Origin: JAZMZS01 sp045580775 | Lineage (GTDB): Bacteria; Bacillota; Clostridia; Oscillospirales; CAG-272 | Assembly: GCA_045580775.1 (NCBI GenBank) | Contig: JAZNOK010000187.1 | Location: 1-7,357, forward strand | DNA length: 7,357 nucleotides | Reading direction: 5' to 3' | Part shown: in pieces, positions 1 to 5,051 of the stretch | Position numbering within the stretch: position 1 is the stretch's first letter | Layout of the letters: each line of letters begins with the position of its first letter | Made by a program: the position numbers and the translations under genes | Notes under the pieces: generated by a model | Told to the model about the DNA's origin: nothing | Seen by the model: the letters and a program-made list of their open reading frames with translations, nothing else | Database searches by the model: none

Positions 1-24
1 CTCGGGTTTTCCCCGCCTATCCTA
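1..24 (-). terminator. Possible partial terminator hairpin at the contig edge
   Basis: Just downstream of the zinc-ribbon gene's TAA, the minus strand reads CGGG-GAAAA-CCCG, a 4-bp stem with a 5-nt loop, and then the contig ends. A terminator for that gene would sit here, but the T-tract, if present, lies outside the window. Confidence 0.25.
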
Positions 25-27
25 TTG

Positions 28-618
28 TTATCTCATATATCCCCGCCATTGCGGTTTTTTTGTGTCAACTTTAACAACTTCGGTACCGCACTTACGGCAA
101 AATCTGCTCCCTTCAAAAAGCTTATCGCCGCAGATGCGGCAAAAACGTATTTTATCATCATCAAATTTCGGCTCGGTATTTAAATAAATATGCCGGTTTT
201 TATGATTATCGCAGTTCGGATAAGCATTAAAAGGATTTTTATTACTATACGCATTATACGCACTATTCTCGGAAGGTTTACTTACAGAAACGCTGTTTAT
301 ATCATACGGAAAATGATTGCCGTTCGGAATTATGCCTCTTGTCTTCAGTATTTTAGTTCCGAGCTTTGAAATACAAAAAGTCCATAAAAAGTACGGAAAT
401 AAATTTGAATCTCCATCCCCAAATATAAAAAACACAAGCACAACCGGCACATTGATCAAATAACAGAGTTTTTTGTACTTTTTCTCGGTTATCTGAGCTT
501 TTCTTGCATAGGCAAAAATTATCGGAAAAACACCGTACGCAAAAACAGTGAAGATCAGTGAGAAAAGCAGAATGGGAATGTAAACCGCCGGCCCTTGGTT
601 GAAAACTTCAAAAGTCAT
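28..618 (-). CDS. Small membrane protein with C-terminal zinc ribbon
   Basis: 196-residue protein of unknown function. Residues about 11-37 and 51-67 are strongly hydrophobic and look like two transmembrane segments; a third weaker one may lie at about 73-84. A polar, Asn/Tyr/Ser-rich linker (about 100-155) follows, then a zinc-ribbon knuckle pair: Cys160-x2-Cys163 and Cys174-x2-Cys177, each followed by Gly. This is the layout of the many Firmicute membrane proteins with one short zinc-ribbon domain, here at the C-terminus facing an aqueous compartment. Start choice: the frame opens with GTG at 628-630, but that GTG is part of a Shine-Dalgarno AGGTGG lying 8 nt before ATG at 616-618, so the ATG is preferred. 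The C-terminus is basic (KK..WRGYMR). It has its own promoter candidate, and its partner and role cannot be read from the sequence. Confidence 0.8.
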   Translation of the reverse strand: MTFEVFNQGPAVYIPILLFSLIFTVFAYGVFPIIFAYARKAQITEKKYKKLCYLINVPVVLVFFIFGDGDSNLFPYFLWTFCISKLGTKILKTRGIIPNGNHFPYDINSVSVSKPSENSAYNAYSNKNPFNAYPNCDNHKNRHIYLNTEPKFDDDKIRFCRICGDKLFEGSRFCRKCGTEVVKVDTKKPQWRGYMR

Positions 619-661
619 AACGCTTACCACCTATAATATGAATATTAAAAACAAAGAGTTT

Positions 662-690
662 TTTATAATTCGGTTTTTTTCATAGCACAA
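662..690 (-). promoter_or_regulatory. Promoter candidate for the zinc-ribbon gene
   Basis: Minus strand TTGTGC (685-690), 17-nt spacer, TATAAA (662-667). The -10 matches 5 of 6 consensus bases and the -35 only TTG. It sits in the 84-bp gap after the DUF1349 gene, so the zinc-ribbon gene need not depend on read-through. Confidence 0.35.
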
Positions 691-702
691 TTCATTTACA
701 AA

Positions 703-1290
703 TTATTTGCCTGCACGTATATTCTTTACAGTTCTTTTCTCAATGCTGAGATTTTCATAGATTCTGATCCCGCCTTTGCCTACAGGAGCCTGTGCTAAAA
801 GACCAACCTTTATAGTAGGTTCTGCAGGAAGATGGAAGTATCTCATCATATAAAAGTTTACGCCATCCACAGAGTAGTGAAAAGCGAAATTGTTACCGAC
901 TCTGCAAACCTGAAGCCAGGCAGTGTTACCTTCCAAATTACAACCGTTAGCATCATCTGAGTCACCCTTTGTCACCACGCTTACAGCGGCGTGTGTGCCA
1001 AAATCCGTTAGCTCAAAACAACATTTTGCCCAGCAAGTCAAATCTTTCATAACCATCACAGAAGCTGAATCGTAGGTGTCCTTAAATTCGTGAGAGACTT
1101 TGACCTTGAGCACAAAATCTCCCTCTATCTCCGTATAGTAATAAGGAGCATTACAAAGTGACTCAGGGAGTATACCCTCTTCACATTCATCAATACTGCC
1201 ACAGAAGAAATCGGTCTGAGCAGGTGCCACAATCTCGATTCGGTCATTTGTCTGATTGATAGAGCCTTCGTTTAACCACTTGAATTCCAT
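703..1290 (-). CDS. DUF1349 family protein (concanavalin-like beta-sandwich)
   Basis: 195-residue soluble protein resembling the DUF1349 family, whose members adopt a concanavalin A-like jelly-roll fold and are often near carbohydrate-use genes; the biochemical role is not established. Visible family-like features are an N-terminal WLNEG segment (5-9), the strand pair DFVLKVKVSHEF then DSASVMV (about 58-80), WAKCCFELTDFG (87-98), an acidic loop KGDSDDANG (108-116), WLQVCRVGNNFAFHYSVDG (125-143) and VGLLAQAP (162-169). There is no signal peptide or membrane segment, so it is probably cytoplasmic. The start is fixed by GGGAGG lying 9-10 nt before ATG. It lies 86 bp downstream of, and on the same strand as, an AraC-type regulator, which may control it or share its transcript. 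An extended -10 promoter lies in the gap. Length and layout look complete. Confidence 0.8.
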   Translation of the reverse strand: MEFKWLNEGSINQTNDRIEIVAPAQTDFFCGSIDECEEGILPESLCNAPYYYTEIEGDFVLKVKVSHEFKDTYDSASVMVMKDLTCWAKCCFELTDFGTHAAVSVVTKGDSDDANGCNLEGNTAWLQVCRVGNNFAFHYSVDGVNFYMMRYFHLPAEPTIKVGLLAQAPVGKGGIRIYENLSIEKRTVKNIRAGK

Positions 1291-1322
1291 ATAATTTGTC
1301 CTCCCATTATAATATCATAAGT

Positions 1323-1351
1323 ATTATAACATCAGATACTCTTAAAATAAA
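1323..1351 (-). promoter_or_regulatory. Extended -10 promoter upstream of the DUF1349 gene
   Basis: Minus strand TTTATT (1346-1351), 17-nt spacer, TATAAT (1323-1328) with a TGT extension immediately upstream of it. The -10 is perfect and the -35 weak. An imperfect inverted repeat (TAAGTAT at 1318-1324 against ATACTcTTA at 1336-1344) overlaps the -10 and could be an operator, possibly for the adjacent AraC protein; this is inference. Confidence 0.5.
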
Positions 1352-1376
1352 GATACAATAACGCCAAAGAAAAGCA

Positions 1377-2267
1377 TTATTTACCCAAATTGCGGTTTTG
1401 ACCGGGTGTATATCCGTATGCTTTCTTAAACTGTCGACTGAAATAATTAACAGAATTAAAACCACAAGCAAAGCTGATTTCCTGAATGGTAAGCGTTTTA
1501 TTACTTAATAAGCTGTGTGCAGTCCGTAGTCGGTATTGGATAAGTGCCTCAATCGGCGAACATCCCATATATGTATTAAAGCATCTTCCCGCCTCACTTC
1601 GGCTGATATTTGCCGCCTTAGCAATATCCCCAAGCATCACCGACTCCGCATAGTTTTCATAGATATATGTCAGCATCTTTTGAAGGCGAACCTGATTATT
1701 GATCTGTATGTGTGTTGCTTGGGTTTTGGGCAGTTCATTAAAATTGCAGGATATATATTCAAATATACGGTTGATGTTACGCTGAACGGTCAATTCATAA
1801 CACGTGTTTTTCTTATTCATTTGCCTGTAAGTATCTTTGATTATGCAGTTTATCTCGCTGTGTGAAGGGTCACTATGTCGAAATACAACAAAAGGCAACG
1901 AATCGCATTGAGCGACAGGCAATATGTGTTTTTGATAAATTGTACTTGTTTGGGGAGCTATTAATGTACCGGAAAATACAATATTCGGCACCGAATCGGG
2001 AACATCGCCTGACAACTGTTTTATTCCATGCAACATATTTCTGTTGACAAATATACTGTCTCCCGCTTCTAATACAATGTGCTGTCCGCCAACTTGGTAA
2101 TCTAAAACCCCGCATCCTGCCGTTGCAATCTCAAAATCAGGATGCCAATGTAAAGGCCCTGCCCAATCGGGCAGAGAAATAAGCTCATCGTGAAAATATG
2201 TGATCGGAAATTCTGTTGCGTTGTGCGGTATATGTTCTCGCAATTGATGATCAAGTGTTATCGGCAT
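1377..2267 (-). CDS. AraC-family transcriptional regulator with N-terminal cupin
   Basis: 296-residue DNA-binding regulator. The N-terminal half is a cupin-type sensor: HWHPDFEI at about 40-47, a GG turn at 60-61, and EAGDSIFVNRNMLHG at 67-81, matching the pattern used by sugar-sensing AraC proteins. The C-terminal about 100 residues hold two helix-turn-helix units: DIAKAANISRSEAGRCFNTY (214-233), then TIQEISFACGFNSVNYFSRQ (260-279) followed by KKAYGYTPGQNR, the classic AraC/XylS signature. Total length is normal for the family. ATG is preceded by GAGGGAG about 10 nt upstream. The ligand cannot be told from sequence; many relatives activate glycan-use genes. The only same-direction neighbour downstream is the DUF1349 gene, a plausible target. 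An intrinsic terminator at 2334-2374 isolates this gene from the region upstream. Confidence 0.92.
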   Translation of the reverse strand: MPITLDHQLREHIPHNATEFPITYFHDELISLPDWAGPLHWHPDFEIATAGCGVLDYQVGGQHIVLEAGDSIFVNRNMLHGIKQLSGDVPDSVPNIVFSGTLIAPQTSTIYQKHILPVAQCDSLPFVVFRHSDPSHSEINCIIKDTYRQMNKKNTCYELTVQRNINRIFEYISCNFNELPKTQATHIQINNQVRLQKMLTYIYENYAESVMLGDIAKAANISRSEAGRCFNTYMGCSPIEALIQYRLRTAHSLLSNKTLTIQEISFACGFNSVNYFSRQFKKAYGYTPGQNRNLGK

Positions 2268-2304
2268 GAATTTTTCGCTCCCTCATAACAATTAAATCTA
2301 TTTT

Positions 2305-2332
2305 ATCATAAAAATACAACTTTTTCTACCAA
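2305..2332 (-). promoter_or_regulatory. Promoter candidate for the AraC-family gene
   Basis: Minus strand TTGGTA (2327-2332), 16-nt spacer, TATGAT (2305-2310): 4 of 6 and 5 of 6 consensus matches. It begins directly after the T-tract of the terminator at 2334-2374, which suits an independently transcribed regulator. Confidence 0.4.
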
Positions 2333-2333
2333 C

Positions 2334-2374
2334 AAATAAAAATTGCGGCAGAGAGGTGTAGATCTCCCTGCCGC
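2334..2374 (-). terminator. Orphan intrinsic terminator, minus strand
   Basis: GCGGCAG (2345-2351) pairs perfectly with CTGCCGC (2368-2374). One A-C mismatch and a GAG/CTC continuation extend the stem around an 8-nt loop. On the minus strand the stem is followed by AATTTTTATTT, a proper T-tract. No convincing gene precedes it on that strand: the only open frame (2298-2495) has no RBS and runs through the hairpin. Its position about 110 bp beyond the guaA-like repeat at 2486-2497 fits a displaced original guaA terminator. Confidence 0.7.
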
Positions 2375-2465
2375 CTCTTTCGGTTAGTTGTAAAATATTG
2401 TGATCTGCGGTTTCTGCAGCTCTTGTGCGGATGTCATTCATCCGTGTGCCGAAGGCAATCATAGT

Positions 2466-2510
2466 TGAGTTTTGCTCGGCAAAACTCACTCCCACTCCGT
2501 TTTGAGTTTT
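2466..2510. repeat. Two mutually exclusive inverted repeats at the distal att-like site
   Basis: TGAGTTTTGC (2466-2475) and GCAAAACTCA (2479-2488) are perfect 10-bp arms around a TCG loop. The same AAAACTCA (2481-2488) is also complementary to TGAGTTTT (2503-2510), with the guaA-like core between them. The second pair flanks the core roughly symmetrically, as core-type recombinase sites do; the first could instead act as an RNA hairpin. Confidence 0.55.
2486..2497 (-). repeat. Distal att-like copy of the guaA 3' end
   Basis: On the minus strand this reads GAGTGGGAGTGA, against GAATGGGAGTGA at the guaA end (3881-3892): 11 of 12 identical and in the same orientation. Both copies can be read as Glu-Trp-Glu-stop, the conserved C-terminus of GMP synthase. 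Together they bracket about 1.4 kb that holds the fic gene. The 3' end of guaA is an established integration site for genomic islands; calling this an attachment site is inference. Confidence 0.6.
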
Positions 2511-2609
2511 ATCTCACTAGTGTTAAGTGGTCTCACAGATGTCAGAAATCCCCAAATTCCTATAGATTTCTCATTAAAAAGTCTGATTTTTGCTCTGAAA
2601 AAGTTTTTT

Positions 2610-2626
2610 GTGTACTTTCCGTGTAC
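2610..2626 (+). repeat. Paired GTGTAC boxes, copy 1 (arm-type site candidate)
   Basis: GTGTACTTTCCGTGTAC: two GTGTAC hexamers in direct repeat with an 11-bp period. A nearly identical pair lies at 3793-3809 near the other end of the putative island, in the same orientation (15 of 17 bases identical). Direct-repeat boxes near each end are typical of arm-type sites bound by the N-terminal domain of tyrosine integrases; no integrase is present here. Confidence 0.5.
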
Positions 2627-2669
2627 CTCAATCTCTGGTGTCTCATATATCTCAAACCAAAATTGAATT

Positions 2670-2718
2670 TTCATCGCTCGTTTCATCAATCATTTAGGCT
2701 TGATAAATGAGCGATGAA
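2670..2718. repeat. Long imperfect inverted repeat over the fic promoter
   Basis: The left arm 2670-2689 and right arm 2700-2718 are complementary over about 18 of 20 positions, with one extra base and one mismatch. TTCATCGCTC (2670-2679) and GAGCGATGAA (2709-2718) match perfectly. A second, overlapping option is TCATTTA (2690-2696) with TAAATGA (2704-2710). The right arm covers the fic -35 and most of the spacer, the place expected for a repressor operator. Confidence 0.6.
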
Positions 2719-2728
2719 GTGTTATAAT
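2700..2728 (+). promoter_or_regulatory. Strong extended -10 promoter for the fic gene
   Basis: TTGATA (2700-2705), 17-nt spacer, TATAAT (2723-2728) preceded by TGT. It is followed 20 nt later by the ATG at 2748 with GAGGTG 7 nt before it. Intact initiation signals point to 2748 as the original start of the gene. Confidence 0.75.
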
Positions 2729-2747
2729 AAGAACGAGGTGAGAAACT

Positions 2748-3740
2748 ATGTATAATAAAAAGCCGCCATTTGAAATTACAAATGAAATTTTAGAGGCTGT
2801 TACAGAAATTGCAGAGTAGGTAGGACAGTTAAGTGCCACGCAGGGGTTATCTACGAACCCCACATTGCGTCGAACAAACCGTATCCGCACCATATACTCC
2901 TCTTTGGCGATTGAACAGAACACCTTGAGTTTAGAACAGGTAACGGCTGTTTTGAACGGCAAACGAGTCCTCGCACCACCCAAGGATATCGCAGAAGTAA
3001 AAAATGCATATGAGATTTATGAAATGATGGATATGTTAAATCCTTATTCTGTGGATGATCTATTAAACGCTCACGGGGTTATGACCAGAGGTTTAGTTGA
3101 GGAATCAGGCTATTTTCGCTCCGGTCCGGTAGGAGTCGTGGACAAACAAGGCAATGTTCTGCATTTGGGTACTCTCCCAGATTATGTTCCCGGTCTGGTT
3201 GTTGATTTGATTAATTGGGTAGAAAACAGTGACATTCATATGCTGATCAAGAGTTGTGTCTTCCATTATGAGTTTGAGTTGATTCATCCCTTTGCGGATG
3301 GCAACGGTAGAATGGGTCGGCTTTGGCATACCCTTTTGCTAACCAAGTGGAAACCCCTATTCGCATGGCTGCCTGTGGAATCTATCATCCATGACCGACA
3401 AGCCGAATATTACAAAGCCATCAATCAGTCGAATTGCGATGGCGAATCCACAGTTTTTATCATGTTTATGCTTTCTGCTATCAAGGAAGCATTGACGGAA
3501 GCAGTAGAAACGGTCGGTATGACCGAAAATATGTCCACTACCGAATTACGCTGGTATAAAATTGAACGGTTTCTCCAAAAGAACGAAACCATCACCAATG
3601 CAGATGTGCGGCAACTGTTCGCTGTATCTGCCGCAACAGCAAACCGCATACTTGCAAAAATAACTGACGAGGGGAAACTTAAAAAGGTTCGTCTCGGCAA
3701 ATCTTGGGGATATATAATTGCAGCTAATGATGATATTTAG
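2748..3740 (+). pseudogene. fic: Fic-domain protein (AMPylase type), interrupted by TAG at codon 24
   Basis: Fic proteins transfer AMP, or other phosphate-containing groups, from a nucleotide to a target hydroxyl. The catalytic motif HPFADGNGRMGR is intact (residues 180-191 counted from ATG 2748). An N-terminal SSLAIEQN segment resembles the class II inhibitory helix (S/T)xxxE(G/N), with Gln in place of Gly. The C-terminal about 65 residues (SAATANRILAKITDEG...VRLGKSWGYI) form a winged-helix-like domain. The frame is 330 codons, normal for such proteins, but codon 24 is TAG (2817-2819). Initiation signals are upstream of that stop (GAGGTG before ATG 2748), the 23 codons before it read as ordinary family N-terminus (FEITNEILEAV), and the frame continues without shift after it. 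The only start codon after the stop that would keep the inhibitory segment is TTG 2865, which has no RBS. So it is probably a recent nonsense pseudogene; weak restart or read-through are possible. Confidence 0.8.
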
Positions 3741-3792
3741 GAATTAATCACTGGAAAACCGGTGTGAAAAGGCACTTGAAAATTAGGTTGTC

Positions 3793-3809
3793 GTGTACTT
3801 TTTGTGTAC
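3793..3809 (+). repeat. Paired GTGTAC boxes, copy 2 (arm-type site candidate)
   Basis: GTGTACTTTTTGTGTAC, with the same 11-bp hexamer period and orientation as the copy at 2610-2626. It lies 71 bp inside the guaA end; copy 1 lies 112 bp inside the distal repeat. One pair near each end supports treating the stretch between as a mobile unit. Confidence 0.5.
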
Positions 3810-3819
3810 TCGTAAAAAT

Positions 3820-3863
3820 GCAAAAACCCCGAAAACCCGCATAAATACCGGGGTTTTCGGGGG
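3820..3863 (-). terminator. guaA intrinsic terminator
   Basis: A perfect 12-bp stem, CCCCGAAAACCC (3827-3838) with GGGTTTTCGGGG (3851-3862), around a 12-nt loop. On the minus strand it is followed by TTTTTGCATTTTT, so it terminates guaA about 20 nt after its stop codon. In the plus direction the tract is only GTCGATTTTA, so it would be a weak terminator for fic. If the island model is right, this terminator came with the island. Confidence 0.85.
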
Positions 3864-3880
3864 TCGATTTTAGCGAATTT

Positions 3881-3892
3881 TCACTCCCATTC
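3881..3892 (-). repeat. Proximal att-like site: the guaA 3' end itself
   Basis: GAATGGGAGTGA, the Glu-Trp-Glu-stop end of guaA, matches 11 of 12 bases of the copy at 2486-2497. Insertion exactly at the last codons, with the gene left intact, is how guaA-targeting islands are known to behave. Confidence 0.6.
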
Positions 3893-4882
3893 GATCGTGC
3901 CTGTGGGCTTTGGTGTGAGGTCGAGAAGAACGCGGTTGATGCCTTCCACCTCGTTTGTGATGCGGGCGGTGATCTTGTGGAGGATGGGGTAGGGTATCTC
4001 CTCTATCGTAGCTGTCATTGCATCTTTGGTATTGACGGCACGGATGATCGCAGGCCAGCCCTCGTAGCGGGCATCGTTGCGTACACCTACGCTCTTCATG
4101 TCGGGCACAGAGATGAAGTACTGCCATACAGTCTCTGCAAGACCGCACAGATCAAACTCCTCCCGCAGAATGGCGTCAGCCTCACGCAAAGCTTCAAGTC
4201 TGTCGCGTGTGATAGCTCCCAGACACCGAACGCCAAGTCCCGGTCCCGGGAACGGCTGACGGTATACCATAGCATGAGGAAGTCCGAGTGCCTCTCCGAC
4301 TACACGGACCTCATCCTTGTAGAGAAGCTTTAACGGCTCGACAAGCGACATTGCCATCTCATCGGGAAGACCGCCTACGTTGTGGTGGCTCTTGACAGGT
4401 TTGCCGGATTCCTTTGCCTTTATAGATTCGAGAATGTCGGGATAGATGGTGCCCTGAGCGAGAAACTCGATTCCGTCGAGTTTTGCCGCTTCCTCGTCAA
4501 ATACACGTATGAACTCCCCGCCGATGATCTTGCGTTTTTGCTCGGGGTCGCTGACACCTTCGAGCAGACCGAGAAAACGGTCAGTCGCATCGACGTATAC
4601 GAGATTTGCATCCAGTCCTTCGCGGAAGACTCTGATAACGTCCTCGCTCTCGCCCTTACGCATAAGGCCGTGATTTACATGCACACATACAAGCTGCCTG
4701 CCGATAGCCTTGATGAGCAGAGCCGCAACAACAGAACTGTCAACGCCCCCCGAAAGTGCGAGCAGGACCTTTTTGTCTTTGACCTGGGCACGTACAGCCG
4801 CTACCTGCTCTTCAATAAACTCATGAGCAAGCTCGGGCGTGGTGATGCGTGCCATGGTATCGGGTCTGATATTTGAATCCAT
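3881..4882 (-). CDS. guaA: GMP synthase, ATP-pyrophosphatase and dimerisation domains only
   Basis: Converts XMP to GMP using ATP and ammonia, the last step of GMP synthesis, in the cytoplasm. Visible: the PP-loop SGGVDSS (44-50), HVNHGLMRKGE (68-78), LAQGTIYPD (141-149), KSHHNVGGLP (164-173), RQPFPGPGLGVR (208-219) and the C-terminal DLTPKP..IEWE. All expected residues of the synthetase part are present. At 333 residues it lacks the roughly 190-residue N-terminal class I glutamine amidotransferase domain of ordinary bacterial GuaA (about 510-525 residues). This is not a wrong start: GGAGGG lies 7 nt before the ATG, a promoter lies just upstream, and no amidotransferase sequence lies between here and pdxY. 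It resembles the archaeal two-subunit arrangement, so either a separate glutaminase is encoded elsewhere or free ammonia is used. The 3' end doubles as a putative integration site. Confidence 0.93.
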   Translation of the reverse strand: MDSNIRPDTMARITTPELAHEFIEEQVAAVRAQVKDKKVLLALSGGVDSSVVAALLIKAIGRQLVCVHVNHGLMRKGESEDVIRVFREGLDANLVYVDATDRFLGLLEGVSDPEQKRKIIGGEFIRVFDEEAAKLDGIEFLAQGTIYPDILESIKAKESGKPVKSHHNVGGLPDEMAMSLVEPLKLLYKDEVRVVGEALGLPHAMVYRQPFPGPGLGVRCLGAITRDRLEALREADAILREEFDLCGLAETVWQYFISVPDMKSVGVRNDARYEGWPAIIRAVNTKDAMTATIEEIPYPILHKITARITNEVEGINRVLLDLTPKPTGTIEWE

Positions 4883-4923
4883 CTTAATCCCTCCATATAA
4901 ATGCGGAAATTTTATTACTTACT

Positions 4924-4952
4924 ATTATAATCACATTGATAGCAAAAATCAA
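4924..4952 (-). promoter_or_regulatory. guaA promoter
   Basis: Minus strand TTGATT (4947-4952), 17-nt spacer, TATAAT (4924-4929). The predicted leader is only about 35 nt and carries just the RBS, so there is no room for a purine riboswitch. Confidence 0.7.
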
Positions 4953-5051
4953 TATTTTTTTGACTGTGAGTGCATGTTTTTGGTGACGAAATTAACAGGA
5001 AAAAGAGATTTGTGTTTTGTGCAAGGTGCAAACATCCGCCGCCTGTGTGCA

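Noticed and set aside
2345..2374. Similarity of GAGATCTACAC in the hairpin to an Illumina adapter
   Set aside because: The match is only about 11 bases, lies inside a perfect stem-loop in mid-contig, and has no adjoining adapter sequence. It is chance.
2298..2495. 65-residue minus-strand open frame between the att-like repeat and the AraC gene
   Set aside because: It starts with GTG inside the att-like core, has no RBS, reads straight through the terminator hairpin at 2334-2374 and resembles no family I recognise. A fragment of an older gene is not excluded.
2486..2689. 67-residue minus-strand open frame ending in EWE
   Set aside because: No RBS or recognisable domain. Its ending is explained by the guaA-like repeat that supplies Glu-Trp-Glu-stop, so it is probably a by-product of the attachment site.
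2865..3740. Fic protein as an intact 291-residue gene starting at TTG 2865
   Set aside because: There is no RBS before this TTG, while the full promoter, RBS and ATG lie upstream in the same frame beyond the TAG at 2817-2819. A nonsense-interrupted gene explains the sequence better.
3749..3764. CACTGG-AAAA-CCGGTG hairpin after fic as its terminator
   Set aside because: A 6-bp stem with no following T-tract does not make an intrinsic terminator.
4883..4923. Purine-type riboswitch before guaA
   Set aside because: The leader predicted from the promoter is only about 35-40 nt and contains just the RBS.
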